Source: Salipiger bermudensis (lineage in GTDB: Bacteria > Pseudomonadota > Alphaproteobacteria > Rhodobacterales > Rhodobacteraceae). From it: a stretch of DNA of 64,000 bases. The DNA is taken from contig NZ_JAIUZY010000009.1 in assembly GCF_020171625.1 (NCBI RefSeq), positions 124,001 to 188,000 of the forward strand. The letters run 5' to 3'. Below the pieces are notes generated by a model. The model saw only the letters and a program-made list of their open reading frames with translations, did no database searches and was not told where the DNA came from. Of the stretch, positions 1-10,546 are shown in pieces (position 1 is the stretch's first letter; each line of letters starts with the position of its first letter). Position numbers and translations under genes: made by a program.

Positions 1-510
1 CAGCGAATAGGCCGAGGCGCCGAGCGTGCCGAACCACTCGGGGAAGGTCGCCGAGTAGAGCTTCGTCGCGATCACCGAGCCGATGTAGAAGATGATCCCC
101 ATCAGCAGGAAGACCGACCCCATGCCGGGCAGCGCCGAGACAAAACCCTCGACCACCCGGCGCAGGGTCGGCGCCACCGAGACCACGCGCAGAAGCCGCA
201 GGATGCGCAGTGCCCGCAGCACCGCCAGCCCCTGCCCCGCCGGGACAATCGCGATGCCGACGATGACGAAATCGAAGACGTTCCAGCCCGAGCGGAAGAA
301 GGACAGGCCCCGCGCGTAAAGCTTGGCGGCAAGCTCGGCCACGAAGATCGACAGGCAGATGACGTCGAGTGCGATGATCAGCCAGCCGATCTCGGCCATC
401 ACCGTGGCGGACGTCTCGAGCCCGAGAATGACGGCGTTGAACAGGATGACCCCCATGATCGCGTATCGCGTCGCGGGGCGGTCGAGGAACTCGGCAAGCT
501 TCTGGCGCAT
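1..510 (-). CDS. Voltage-gated sodium channel, BacNav/NaChBac type (C-terminal part outside window)
   Basis: This is a six-segment ion transport protein of the inner membrane, cut by the window edge after 170 codons. The start is the ATG at 510. Visible are S1 (about residues 16-32), S2 (42-64), S3 (77-91) and an S4 voltage sensor (98-110) with arginines every third position (R99, R102, R105, R108). S5 follows (129-148), then the beginning of the pore helix (FPEWFGTLG). A single short S1-S6 unit with this S4 is typical of homotetrameric bacterial sodium channels. The selectivity filter would lie just outside the window, so sodium selectivity is inferred from family. It is transcribed away from the LysR gene. 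Confidence 0.85.
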   Translation of the reverse strand, partial: MRQKLAEFLDRPATRYAIMGVILFNAVILGLETSATVMAEIGWLIIALDVICLSIFVAELAAKLYARGLSFFRSGWNVFDFVIVGIAIVPAGQGLAVLRALRILRLLRVVSVAPTLRRVVEGFVSALPGMGSVFLLMGIIFYIGSVIATKLYSATFPEWFGTLGASAYSL

Positions 511-653
511 CTTTGGAAAAGGCTCCGGTCTGGGGTCGCTAGCGATCTAGGGATCGCGGAGGCGACAATCCAGCCCCGTTGCCGGGAATGCACACAAGGG
601 CGCGACGGCAGGCGCGGCCCTGCGGTCTGCAGCGCGGCACGGCGCCGGACTGC

Positions 654-679
654 AAAACGCCCCGGCGGGAACCGGGGCG
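654..679 (-). terminator. Rho-independent terminator of the LysR gene
   Basis: The perfect 8-bp stem CGCCCCGG/CCGGGGCG has a 6-nt loop. On the minus strand it is followed by TTTT. It lies about 40 nt past the stop of the minus-strand LysR gene. Confidence 0.7.
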
Positions 680-718
680 AAGGATCTTATACAAAGGGCA
701 CGAGGGGAAACCCGCGGC

Positions 719-1624
719 TCACCAGTCCTGCGGACCGCGATCGGCGAAGGCGTGCACGAGGAAGTCGATGAAGGCGCGCACCTTGGGCTGGGTGAACCGG
801 CCCGGCGGGTAGACCGCGTAGATGCCCTGCGTCTCGACCGGAAGGTCCGGGATCGCATCCTCGACAAGTCCCTGCTTCATCGCGTCGGCATAAAGGTAGG
901 ACGGCAGATAGGCGATGCCGAGGCCGGCAATGCAGGCATTGAGCAGCGACTGCCCGTCATTGACCGACAACCAGCCCGCGGTGCGGACCTGACGCTTTTC
1001 GCCCGACGGCGCGGTGACTTTCCAGACACTGCCGCTCGACTGGTTGGAATAATGCAGCAGCTTGTGCTCGTTGAGATCGTCGATCCGCGTCGGGCGGCCG
1101 AACTTCTCGAAATAGGCCGGTGAGGCGATCATGCGCTTGGTCGTATCGGTCAGCTTGCGGGCGCGCAGCGTGCTGTCTTCCAGCTCACCGATGCGCACCG
1201 CCATGTCGAAGCCTTCCGAGATCAGCTCCACGTAGCGGTTGTTGAGCACCATGTTGACGGTGATCTCTGGGAACTCGGCGAGGAAATCGCCCAGAACCGG
1301 GCTCATGTGGTTGACACCGAAGTCGGTGGCGACCGAGATCCGCAGCAGCCCCGAGGGAGCGGATTGCATCGAGGTCACCAGCGCATCGGCCTCGCCCGCA
1401 TCGTTGAGCACCCGGCGGGCGCGATCGTAATAGGCCAGACCGATCTCGGTCGGAGAGACACGGCGCGTGGTCCGGTTCAGCAGCCGAGCGCCGAGGCGGG
1501 CCTCAAGGGAGGAGACGTGCTTCGAGACTGCCGACTTCGAGATGCCCATCTTCTTGGCAGCGTCGGTGAAGCCCCCCTGATCCACAACCGTTGCGAAGGC
1601 CTCCATTTCAGTCAAGCGATCCAT
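719..1624 (-). CDS. LysR-family transcriptional regulator
   Basis: This is a 301-residue DNA-binding regulator of usual LysR length. It has an N-terminal winged helix (about residues 1-60, with the helix-turn-helix around GGFTDAAKKMGISKSAVSKH) and a C-terminal periplasmic-binding-like effector domain (about 90-295). The start M-D-R-L-T-E-M-E-A-F is typical of the CrgA/AphB-like branch that includes regulators of quinone and redox genes. The effector is unknown. It sits alone between a channel gene and a DJ-1/PfpI gene, all on the minus strand, and has its own terminator. A link to the DJ-1 or flavin reductase genes upstream is possible but unproven. Confidence 0.9.
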   Translation of the reverse strand: MDRLTEMEAFATVVDQGGFTDAAKKMGISKSAVSKHVSSLEARLGARLLNRTTRRVSPTEIGLAYYDRARRVLNDAGEADALVTSMQSAPSGLLRISVATDFGVNHMSPVLGDFLAEFPEITVNMVLNNRYVELISEGFDMAVRIGELEDSTLRARKLTDTTKRMIASPAYFEKFGRPTRIDDLNEHKLLHYSNQSSGSVWKVTAPSGEKRQVRTAGWLSVNDGQSLLNACIAGLGIAYLPSYLYADAMKQGLVEDAIPDLPVETQGIYAVYPPGRFTQPKVRAFIDFLVHAFADRGPQDW

Positions 1625-1757
1625 AACGCGTCCTCACTCGTTCCTCGTTAAACCTGACAGATGCCCCCGGATTGGGGCGCGATTTAGACACGGTCGAGAC
1701 AATACGGGGGTTTCATTGCGCTTTGTGGCTGCGCGGGAAACCCGCTGACCTGCCCGT

Positions 1758-1789
1758 AAAAAAGCCGCGCCCCGGTCGCAGGGCGCGGC
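1758..1789 (-). terminator. Rho-independent terminator of the DJ-1/PfpI gene
   Basis: The 9-bp perfect stem GCCGCGCCC/GGGCGCGGC has an 8-nt loop. On the minus strand it is followed by six T. It lies about 25 nt after the stop of the gene ending at 1816. Confidence 0.85.
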
Positions 1790-1815
1790 CACCTTATTCG
1801 CGGAAAGGCGCGTGG

Positions 1816-2376
1816 TTACGCGGCTTTCTGGTTGTGACGGCCTTCTTCGATCTCCTCGACAATCTTGGAAACGAAGGCCTTCAAGTCGTCCGGGTTGCGG
1901 CTGGTGATGATGGCGCTGTCGCAGGCCACCGGCTCATCCATGACGCGCGCACCGGCGTTCTTGAGGTCGGTGCGGATCGACGGGTAACCGGTCATCTCGC
2001 GGCCGGCGACGATGTCGGCTTCGATCAGCACCCACGGTCCGTGGCAGATTGCGGCGATCGCCTTGCCTTGCTTGGCAAAGGCGCGGACCAGCGCGATTAC
2101 GCTGTCTTCGACGCGCAGCAGGTCGGGGTTGATCTGGCCGCCGGGAATGACGAGCGCGTCATACTGGGTCGGGTCGGCGTCGGCGATCTTGAGATCGGCT
2201 TCGGCCTCGCGGCCCCAGTCGGAGCCTTCCCAGCCCTTGATGGACTTGCCGTCGAGCGAAGCCACGTGGACCTCGGCGCCCTTGGCGCGGAGCTGGTCGC
2301 GGGGGAATTCGAGCTCGGACTGCTCAAAGCCGTTGGTGGAAATGATGAGAACCTTGGCGTCAGTGATCTTGGGCAT
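1816..2376 (-). CDS. DJ-1/PfpI family protein (YhbO/PfpI-like, type 1 glutamine amidotransferase fold)
   Basis: This is a 186-residue single-domain protein of the DJ-1/PfpI superfamily. The nucleophile elbow AICHGPW carries the conserved Cys, followed by His. An acidic residue upstream (IPGGQINPD region) and the N-terminal ILISTNGFEQSE segment match PfpI/YhbO/YraA. Family members act in carbonyl stress as deglycases or glyoxalases, or as proteases. Which activity applies here cannot be read from sequence. A GGAGG ribosome-binding site lies 6-7 nt before the ATG. Length matches the family (about 170-190). The gene is monocistronic by its terminator and lies downstream of a flavin reductase on the same strand. 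Confidence 0.9.
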   Translation of the reverse strand: MPKITDAKVLIISTNGFEQSELEFPRDQLRAKGAEVHVASLDGKSIKGWEGSDWGREAEADLKIADADPTQYDALVIPGGQINPDLLRVEDSVIALVRAFAKQGKAIAAICHGPWVLIEADIVAGREMTGYPSIRTDLKNAGARVMDEPVACDSAIITSRNPDDLKAFVSKIVEEIEEGRHNQKAA

Positions 2377-2454
2377 GGTGGCCTCCTATCGAAGCTGCGT
2401 TTGAACGGAGAACGCGCTCCCCCCGGGGGGATGTTCCATCGGTCAGCTCACGGG

Positions 2455-2474
2455 AGATCACGGGGGCGTGATCT
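2455..2474. repeat. Short perfect inverted repeat in intergenic DNA
   Basis: AGATCAC-N6-GTGATCT is a 7-bp perfect inverted repeat with a GGGGGC loop, about 80 nt upstream of the DJ-1/PfpI start. It could be an operator for that gene or simply a hairpin. No T-tract follows. Confidence 0.4.
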
Positions 2475-2638
2475 GAGGCGGCACTTCGCGCGGCCCTAGG
2501 GGCGCCCACGGGAGCGCCAGAGGCCGGCCCCGCGATGGCCTGCGCGACACAAGATGGCCGCAGACGCGGTCCGAAATGCCGAAGGGGAATGGCCAAGCGC
2601 CGGTCGCAGGTCCGCCCCTGCCCCGTTCGAAGCCAGAC

Positions 2639-2661
2639 GGGCGCCACGGTCAGCGGCGCCC
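2639..2661 (-). terminator. Hairpin immediately after the flavin reductase gene
   Basis: A 7-bp stem GGGCGCC/GGCGCCC with a 9-nt loop starts about 6 nt after the stop codon of the minus-strand gene ending at 2668. There is no T-run, so it may be a weak terminator or a 3'-end stabilising hairpin. Confidence 0.4.
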
Positions 2662-2667
2662 CGAAGA

Positions 2668-4740
<2,073 letters not shown>

Positions 4741-5202
4741 TCAGAGCCGGCCTGCCATCGCGTCGCCGAACGCGGCCATGAGGTCCGCAAAGCTGTCCTC
4801 GGGCGGGAAGCCGTCAAAGCGGTGCCGGGCGGGTGTCGAGGCCCAGCTCAGCTTCTCGGCGCAGAGCGTCTCGATGAAGGGCTCGCACCAGGCGGGGCGG
4901 TCGAACATCGTCGGGCGGATATTGACCAGATCGTCCATGCCGGTGATCCGGGTGAAGACCCACGAAAAGCACGCGGCGCAATGAAAATGCGAACAGACCG
5001 GCCCCTTGATGCCGCCCTGCACTGGCGTGCCCGCGACGACCCGGAAGCCCGCCGCCGGCACCATGGCGGTGAGGGAGAAGGCGCTGGCGCTCATTTTCTG
5101 ACAGCCGCGACAGTGGCAGGCCGCGGTCATGATCGGCGGGGCCGAGACCTCGATCTGAAGGGCGCCGCAGCGGCAAGCCCCCGTGGCGGGCAAATCGGAC
5201 AT
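4741..5202 (-). CDS. GFA family protein (Gfa/CENP-V zinc-binding fold)
   Basis: This 153-residue protein carries the GFA/CENP-V zinc fold. Metal-binding cysteines appear in GACRCGAL, ACHCRGC and SHFHCAACFSW. The founding member was described as glutathione-dependent formaldehyde-activating enzyme, but most family members are uncharacterised, so no specific reaction is claimed. An in-frame ATG exists upstream at 5256. The ATG at 5202 is preferred because GGAGG lies 7-8 nt upstream and the conserved domain begins about seven residues after it. It is the likely first gene of a two-gene unit with the flavin reductase. Confidence 0.85.
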   Translation of the reverse strand: MSDLPATGACRCGALQIEVSAPPIMTAACHCRGCQKMSASAFSLTAMVPAAGFRVVAGTPVQGGIKGPVCSHFHCAACFSWVFTRITGMDDLVNIRPTMFDRPAWCEPFIETLCAEKLSWASTPARHRFDGFPPEDSFADLMAAFGDAMAGRL

Positions 5203-5417
5203 GGAGGCGCCTCCCTTTGTGTGGCGGGTCAGGTGGCGGGCCGCTTGCGCGCCCACGGTGTGATTGATGCGGCGCTTCTTCGAAGCGCCCCCGAACTAGA
5301 GCTGCGCGACGGCGGAATCGCACATGGATGCTGCAGGCGGAGCGTCGCGCTTGCCCGCCGTCGCGTGGCTGCAAAACTCGCTCCCACCGACGCCGATGCC
5401 CCACCACGGTGCGCCTC

Positions 5418-6065
5418 CTATCCGATATCGTCCTCTTGGCAGCTCAGCTCATCCTGTCCGGGCGCCGCGAACTGCGCGTCGCGCCCCTTGATCCAGAACA
5501 GCGCCGGGCCACCGGCCCATGCGTCGGAGGCGTATTTCGCGCCCGAGGCGGCCACGACCTGCGGCAACACCACCGCGGCCTCGCCCCAGCGCAGCACCAC
5601 CATCGGCTCGAGCGTATTTACGAACACGGCGCTGACCGTCTCGTCCAGCCCCTCGCAGCGATACGGGTACGGCCCAAGCGAGGCGCCCTCCCCGGCGCGC
5701 GCATTGGCATAAAGCTGGCGCAGCTCAGAGATCCGGAAGGCGTATTCGTTCGCGGTACAGAGCGGCACGCCCATGTCCGAGGTCCAGCACGCGTCGCGCC
5801 CCTTGATCCAGCCGCGCTGCGTCGCCTTGAGTTTGGCGAGCGCCTGGTGGGTCACGTTGGGTGCGGTGGACGCCGCCTTGTAGAGCCGCGCCAGTTCGAG
5901 ATCGAGCGAGGCGAGCGCGTCGGAGGAACAGACCGCCTCCTCGGCGCTGGACTGCGCCTTGGCACAGTCGAACGACGGATCGAGCGCCATCGCGCCATGG
6001 CCGGAGAACGCGAGCGCAACCAGAGCGATCATCGCGGCGCGCTTCGACTTAACTGACATGAACAT
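5418..6065 (-). CDS. Secreted LprI-like (lysozyme inhibitor LprI N-terminal domain) protein
   Basis: This is a 215-residue exported protein. A signal peptide (about residues 1-28, hydrophobic IALVALAFSG, cleavage after AMA) precedes an LprI/DUF1311-type domain. That domain has its paired cysteines and the pattern FDCAKAQSSAEEAVC...LDLELARLYKAA...QRGWIKGRDAC. The C-terminal half (about 125-215) has two further Cys and may be a MliC-like inhibitor domain, judged only from its position and size. It is predicted to be periplasmic. LprI relatives inhibit lysozyme in a few cases, but function here is inferred only. A second in-frame ATG two codons downstream is equally possible. Confidence 0.75.
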   Translation of the reverse strand: MFMSVKSKRAAMIALVALAFSGHGAMALDPSFDCAKAQSSAEEAVCSSDALASLDLELARLYKAASTAPNVTHQALAKLKATQRGWIKGRDACWTSDMGVPLCTANEYAFRISELRQLYANARAGEGASLGPYPYRCEGLDETVSAVFVNTLEPMVVLRWGEAAVVLPQVVAASGAKYASDAWAGGPALFWIKGRDAQFAAPGQDELSCQEDDIG

Positions 6066-6598
6066 GGGACCTCACGAATCGGATGCTCGACAGATTCGCA
6101 CCGTTCGAACGCCGAGGGTTGCGCTTTGTTGCCTCGGGAACAGGCGATTCGATCAACCATGGCATGAAGCAATCCTCTTTGTTTAATAAAATTGTTTATC
6201 AAATTGAGGGACCATGCCGGAAACGTCACTTTGGCGACACAACGGGCACCACGAGTTGCTGTAGTGACACCACATGCCGCGGGCCGAATTTCGCTCGCCG
6301 AACACGCGCCGAGCGGCATTTTATTGTTTAACCAGTGTCTCTTGGCAGGGGCTCGGTTCGAACGTCGGGGATGCGGCGGTCGGGCCCAATTTCGCGAATA
6401 CGCGAGTGTTTTTTCTAGTCGGGGATTTTAACCCTCCTGCCTGGGTTGTATCATGCCTCCTGCGCGCGGATCCGTGCCGCGCGCCGGAGGCCTTTATCCC
6501 CAGGAGCAAGACATGGACCTGCGCACCACCGCGCCATCGATCCGGACACACCGGGTTATGTCCTTTCTTGGCTCTTCCATCACTACTTACGGCCAGGC
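6066..6598. other. 533-bp AT-richer intergenic region between divergent genes
   Basis: No convincing coding frame is visible. The stretch is clearly more AT-rich than its surroundings (for example around 6176-6200 and 6318-6335). It must hold the promoters of the divergent LprI-like and Crp/Fnr genes. A small terminator-like hairpin on the plus strand lies at 6392-6414. Confidence 0.7.
6392..6414 (+). terminator. Terminator-like hairpin inside the intergenic region
   Basis: TCGCG-AATA-CGCGA is a perfect 5-bp stem with a tetraloop. It is followed three bases later by six T on the plus strand. It lies about 185 nt upstream of the Crp/Fnr start, so it could end a small RNA or attenuate the leader of that gene. 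Confidence 0.45.
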
Positions 6599-7303
6599 AT
6601 GACTCCACGACTGAAAGTCAGCGCCATTTATCCCGACCTGCTCGGGATCTGCCTGCTCAAGGGTCTGTCCGAAGACGAGCAGCGCAGCTTTCTCGATGCC
6701 TGCACGCTGCGGCACTATAGCGAAGAAACGGCCCTGCTCACCCAGTCCGAACACACGGCCGGGTTCTACATCGTGGCCCGTGGCCGGGCGATTGTCAGCT
6801 TTCTCGACGTCGAGGGAAATCTCAGCGTCATTCACGTGGCCGGCCCCGGTGAGATCATGGGCGATGTCGAATGCCTCTCCGACACCCCCTGCGCCGCGAC
6901 CTGCACCTCGCTGCCCGACACCACGATCCTTTATGGCTCCGTGTCTCTGTTGCTGGAATACGCCCAGAAACCGCAGGTCATCCGCAATATCGCGCGCATT
7001 CTGCACGGTCGGCTGCTGCGCGACAACGAGAACCGCGCCGTCGAGCAGTTCCAGACCGTCGATGCGCGGCTTCTCAACTATCTCTGCGTGCTCAGCACGC
7101 CGGAGGATCCCGACATCCGCATCAGTCAGGCGCATCTCGCTACGTTGATGGGGTGCTCGCGGCAGAAGGTGAACCGGATGCTCAAGGATCTGGCCGAGGA
7201 CGGCACCGTCGAGCTCGGGCGCGGACGCATCCGCATTCTCGATCGCAAAAGCATCGGCGGAGAGCTCGCGCGCGACCGGAGAAGCTACGAGGTGGGCGGC
7301 TAA
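6599..7303 (+). CDS. Crp/Fnr-family transcriptional regulator
   Basis: This 234-residue regulator has an N-terminal cyclic-nucleotide-binding-like beta barrel (about residues 15-130) and a C-terminal HTH_Crp winged helix (about 145-215). The recognition region reads ISQAHLATLMGCSRQKVNRMLKDL. The N-terminal cysteine cluster of true FNR is absent, so it is not expected to bind an oxygen-sensing 4Fe-4S cluster. The ligand is unknown. The ATG at 6599 is chosen because upstream in-frame sequence (to 6446) looks non-coding and the domain begins soon after. It is divergent from the LprI-like gene. Confidence 0.85.
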   Translation: MTPRLKVSAIYPDLLGICLLKGLSEDEQRSFLDACTLRHYSEETALLTQSEHTAGFYIVARGRAIVSFLDVEGNLSVIHVAGPGEIMGDVECLSDTPCAATCTSLPDTTILYGSVSLLLEYAQKPQVIRNIARILHGRLLRDNENRAVEQFQTVDARLLNYLCVLSTPEDPDIRISQAHLATLMGCSRQKVNRMLKDLAEDGTVELGRGRIRILDRKSIGGELARDRRSYEVGG

Positions 7304-7322
7304 GCCAGAGTCTGCCGCCCGC

Positions 7323-7351
7323 AGGCAAGGGCGCCATCGACGCCCCCGCCT
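7323..7351. terminator. Bidirectional hairpin between convergent crp-like gene and msrA
   Basis: The interrupted stem AGGC-GGGCG / CGCCC-GCCT has a 7-nt loop. It lies between the stop of the plus-strand regulator (7303) and the end of minus-strand msrA (7362). There is only a short T-run. Confidence 0.45.
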
Positions 7352-7361
7352 TTCGTCTACG

Positions 7362-7868
7362 TCACTCCGCGGCGTCGCGGCGCGGCAGCACCCAGCCCGG
7401 ACGCGGGTAGTGGCAGGTATACCCGTTCGGAAACCGCTCGAGGTAATCCTGATGCTCGGGCTCGGCCTCCCAGAACGCGCCGACCGGTTCGACCTCGGTC
7501 ACCACCTTGCCCGGCCAGAGACCGGACGCATCGACATCGGCGATGGTGTCGAGCGCCGTCTGCTTCTGCGCCTCGTCGACATAGTAGATCGCCGAGCGAT
7601 AGCTCATCCCCACGTCGTTGCCCTGACGGTTCAGCGTGCTGGGGTCGTGGATCTGGAAGAACACCTCGAGGATCCGCCGATAGCTGATCTGTTCCGGATC
7701 GAAGACGATCTCGATCCCCTCGGCGTGGGTGCCATGGTTGCGGTAGGTCGCGTTGGGCACGTCGCCCCCTGTATAGCCGACGCGGGTCTCCTGCACGCCG
7801 GGGAGCTTGCGGATCAGGTCCTGCATCCCCCAGAAGCATCCGCCCGCCAGAACTGCACGTTCGCTCAT
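7362..7868 (-). CDS. msrA: Peptide-methionine (S)-S-oxide reductase
   Basis: This 168-residue MsrA reduces the S-epimer of methionine sulfoxide in proteins. The catalytic motif GGCFWG places the nucleophilic Cys at residue 11. Conserved [20 protein letters not shown] and a C-terminal Cys (NGYTCHYP) that can act as resolving residue are present. No signal peptide is seen, so it is cytoplasmic. The start codon overlaps the msrB stop by ATGA at 7865-7868, which indicates translational coupling in an msrB-msrA operon. Length matches the family. Confidence 0.96.
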   Translation of the reverse strand: MSERAVLAGGCFWGMQDLIRKLPGVQETRVGYTGGDVPNATYRNHGTHAEGIEIVFDPEQISYRRILEVFFQIHDPSTLNRQGNDVGMSYRSAIYYVDEAQKQTALDTIADVDASGLWPGKVVTEVEPVGAFWEAEPEHQDYLERFPNGYTCHYPRPGWVLPRRDAAE

Positions 7869-8314
7869 GTCACATCCTCCACCTGATCGAGATAGGCGCC
7901 GTAGCCTTCGGCCTCCATATCGTCGCGATGCACGAAGCGCAGCGAGGCCGAGTTGATACAGTAGCGCAGCCCGCCGCGATCCGACGGCCCGTCGGGAAAG
8001 ACGTGGCCCAGATGCGAGTCGCCATGGGTCGAGCGCACCTCGACCCGGACCATGCCGTGCGAGGTGTCGCGCAACTCTTGGACGTGGGCGGGCTCGATGG
8101 CCTTGGCGAAGCTCGGCCAGCCGCAGCCGCTCTCGTACTTGTCCGACGAGGCGAAAAGCGGCTCTCCGGAAACCACGTCGACGTAGATGCCGGGCTCCTT
8201 GTTGTCGAGATACGCGCCGCTGCCCGGGCGCTCGGTGCCGTTTTCCTGCGTGACCCGGTACTGCTCGGGATCGAGCGTGGCGATCACGTCGGGATTTCGT
8301 TCATAAGTTGCCAT
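7865..8314 (-). CDS. msrB: Peptide-methionine (R)-S-oxide reductase
   Basis: This 149-residue MsrB reduces the R-epimer of methionine sulfoxide. The catalytic Cys lies in [13 protein letters not shown], and [10 protein letters not shown] is conserved. The two zinc-binding CxxC motifs of many MsrB proteins are absent: the place of the first reads VVSGEPLF. A Cys in ESGCGWPSF can serve as resolving residue, which is the non-zinc form. The ATG at 8314 is used rather than the in-frame ATG at 8365, because similarity begins at ATYERNP. It is the first gene of the msrB-msrA operon. Confidence 0.95.
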   Translation of the reverse strand: MATYERNPDVIATLDPEQYRVTQENGTERPGSGAYLDNKEPGIYVDVVSGEPLFASSDKYESGCGWPSFAKAIEPAHVQELRDTSHGMVRVEVRSTHGDSHLGHVFPDGPSDRGGLRYCINSASLRFVHRDDMEAEGYGAYLDQVEDVT

Positions 8315-8612
8315 TGGCGCCTCCATGATCTGTCTTCTTCCTAAGATGGGTCTGATCGGCATCAATGCAAAGGCTGTTTCATCGGCCTGACCCTGCCGTG
8401 ATCACGGCGCGCCACGCGCGAAAACCCGCCACCCCGGCGCGAGGCGCGGGAACCGGCGATGCCTTGCCACTCCCTGCCCCGGCGTCACGGCGGGTCACCG
8501 CCACCGGCACGCTTGGCGTGCACTTCGAGGGATCCATTCCCGGCGTCGCGGGCTTACCTTCCCGATCGACGCGACATTGCGTCGGATGCAATGGACCTAA
8601 AGGAAGACCCAG

Positions 8613-9083
8613 ATGACCATCCGTTCGACCAAGCTCGGCCTTGCCGCTCTTCTCGCCACGACCCTCTCCGCCACAGCCTTCGCACAGAGCGCGTCGGAGA
8701 CCGATCTCACCGCGCAGTCGAAGGCCGAGGCCAGCTCCGAGACCCGCATCGGCGCGACCGAAGTGCCGGAAACGCTGAACGAGCTCATGTCCGATCTGGG
8801 CGGCGACGGCGTGGCCATTCCGACCGGCGAAATCACCGAGGATACAGAGGTCACGATCCTGACGCTCGGCGATCTCGAGAGCGACGAGGCCGACCGCAGC
8901 GCCGCGCTCGACAACGCTCTGGCACGGGCCCAGACCTCGCTCGACATGCTGCAGACCCAGGTCGATGGCAGCGATGTGCTCACCAACGCGCTCGAGGAAG
9001 ACGGCTTCACCTCCGACAACGTTCTGGGCGTCTATCAGGACACCGACGGATCGGTGACGATGCTGATCGACGACCGCGCCTGA
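8613..9083 (+). CDS. Small secreted acidic protein, unknown function
   Basis: This 156-residue protein has a clear Sec signal peptide (about residues 1-24, LGLAALLATTLSATAFA, cleavage before QSAS). The mature part is very acidic, has no cysteine and contains no motif I recognise. It is predicted to be periplasmic or extracellular. It is transcribed alone: a strong terminator follows at 9155-9194 and msrB is divergent upstream. The codon pattern is the same as its neighbours. No function is assigned. Confidence 0.8.
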   Translation: MTIRSTKLGLAALLATTLSATAFAQSASETDLTAQSKAEASSETRIGATEVPETLNELMSDLGGDGVAIPTGEITEDTEVTILTLGDLESDEADRSAALDNALARAQTSLDMLQTQVDGSDVLTNALEEDGFTSDNVLGVYQDTDGSVTMLIDDRA

Positions 9084-9154
9084 CCCCGGCGCCTCTTCCC
9101 GACGACGCGTCCGCCGGCCCCTCACCTGACCGGCCTCACGCTGCGGGCGCGCCC

Positions 9155-9194
9155 GGCCCGACCCCTTGCTCCCGGGGGTCGGGCCTTTTCTTTT
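9155..9194 (+). terminator. Strong Rho-independent terminator
   Basis: The 11-bp perfect stem GGCCCGACCCC/GGGGTCGGGCC has a 9-nt loop and is followed by TTTTCTTTT. It ends the plus-strand gene that stops at 9083. The convergent queG stop is only a few bases beyond. Confidence 0.9.
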
Positions 9195-9198
9195 CGCG

Positions 9199-10239
9199 CT
9201 ACCCGAGCCGGACCACCGCCCAGCGCGCCGCGTCGCGCACAGTCTCGCAGGCGTCCTCGCAAAGCGCCTGCACCGCCGGCCGCAGCGCCGGATCTCCCGA
9301 GTTACCGGTGGCGTAACAGACATTGCGCACGAACCGGTCCCGCCCGATGCGCTTGATCGGCGAGCCGGAGAACAGCGCCCGGAACGCCGCATCGTCGAGC
9401 GCCGCCAGTTCCTCCAGTTCCGGGGCCACCAGCTCCTCGCGGGCGTGGTACTTCATCTCCTGCGCCTCGACCGCGAACTTGTTCCACGGACAGGCGGCGA
9501 GGCAATCGTCGCAGCCGTAGATCCGGTTGCCCAGCCCCGGGCGCAGCGCCTCGTCGACCGGGCCGTGATGCTCGATCGTCAGGTACGAGATGCAGCGTCG
9601 CGCATCGAGCTGGTAGGGCGCGGGAAAGGCATTGGTCGGGCAGACGTCGAGGCAGGCCCGGCACGAGCCGCAATGGTCGCGCTCGGCCCCATCGGGTTCG
9701 AGCTCCAGCGTGGTGAAGATCGCGCCCAGAAAGAACCACGAGCCCAGCTCGCGGCTCACGAGATTGGTGTGCTTGCCCTGCCAGCCAAGGCCCGCCGCCT
9801 GCCCCAGCGGCTTTTCCATCACCGGCGCGGTGTCGACAAAGACCTTGATCTCCGCATCCCCGCCCTCGCGCTCGGCCTCGGCGATCAGCCAGCGCCCGAG
9901 CCGCTTGAGGCGCTTCTTGACCACGTCGTGATAGTCGCGATTCTGAGCGTAGACCGAGATCGCCGCCCGGTCGCGCTGCTCGAGAACCGCCATGGGATCG
10001 TGCGAGGGCCCGTAATTCTCGGCCAGCATGATCACCGAGCGCGCCTCGGGCCAGAGCGCCTGCGGGTCGCCCCGCCAATGGGTGCGCTCCGCCAGCCAGC
10101 CCATCTGCCCGTGCCGCCCGGCCTCGAGAAAGGCCGCCAGCCGCTCCGCCAGATGCGGCACATCGCCGGGACGGCAGACCTTGCAGGAGGCGAACCCCAC
10201 CTCCGCCGCTTCCGCCACCAGCTTGCGCTTCAAAGACAC
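9199..10239 (-). CDS. queG: Epoxyqueuosine reductase
   Basis: This 346-residue enzyme performs the last step of tRNA queuosine synthesis, reducing epoxyqueuosine in tRNA with cobalamin and two 4Fe-4S clusters. Two ferredoxin-type motifs are visible ([12 protein letters not shown] and [10 protein letters not shown]). The catalytic-region motif [12 protein letters not shown], whose Asp is the proposed proton donor, is also present. An ATG lies upstream at 10287, but the intervening codons fall in a dispersed intergenic repeat. The GTG at 10239 (V-S-L-K-R-K) is preceded by an AGAAGG-like ribosome-binding site and fits family N-termini. It is cytoplasmic. A cobQ for cobalamin synthesis lies elsewhere in the window. 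Confidence 0.92.
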   Translation of the reverse strand: MSLKRKLVAEAAEVGFASCKVCRPGDVPHLAERLAAFLEAGRHGQMGWLAERTHWRGDPQALWPEARSVIMLAENYGPSHDPMAVLEQRDRAAISVYAQNRDYHDVVKKRLKRLGRWLIAEAEREGGDAEIKVFVDTAPVMEKPLGQAAGLGWQGKHTNLVSRELGSWFFLGAIFTTLELEPDGAERDHCGSCRACLDVCPTNAFPAPYQLDARRCISYLTIEHHGPVDEALRPGLGNRIYGCDDCLAACPWNKFAVEAQEMKYHAREELVAPELEELAALDDAAFRALFSGSPIKRIGRDRFVRNVCYATGNSGDPALRPAVQALCEDACETVRDAARWAVVRLG

Positions 10240-10242
10240 CCG

Positions 10243-10309
10243 CCTGCCCTTCTCTACGTCCAAAATACTCCGGGGGAGTCGCGCCACGCGCGACGGGGGC
10301 AGCGCCCCC
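10243..10309 (-). repeat. Dispersed intergenic repeat, copy A
   Basis: Read on the minus strand it contains GGAGTATTTTGGACGTAGAG followed by AAGGGCAGG. Next to it is the palindrome GGGGGC-AGC-GCCCCC (10295-10309). Related copies lie at 21774-21800, 25658-25709 and 29117-29225. It sits directly upstream of the queG start and probably supplies its ribosome-binding site. Confidence 0.7.
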
Positions 10310-10546
10310 TTCCCCTCTCTCCGCTCTGTGCCGCCGCGCAGGCAATGCGCCGCCCGCCCGTGCCCAGCGCCCCGGCCAGCGCCGTTTAGGGGGCCGGCTC
10401 GGGGCCTGTCAACGTATCCGGCCGCCGCGGTTTACAGTGTCACGTCCTGCCCCACCGGCACCAGCGCTTGCATCCCGGAGCCGTTTCACGGGATACCGCC
10501 GCTCAGCCATCCGGCAGACGCCCTGCACAAAACACCGGGAGCCAGC

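Noticed and set aside
6355-6375. GGTTCGAAC-like string resembling a tRNA T-loop
   Set aside because: No cloverleaf arms could be paired around it.
6446-6598. N-terminal extension of the Crp/Fnr regulator
   Set aside because: The extra 51 residues have no similarity to the family and lie in a promoter-like region.
10240-10287. ATG start of queG at 10287
   Set aside because: The segment coincides with a dispersed repeat and does not resemble QueG N-termini.
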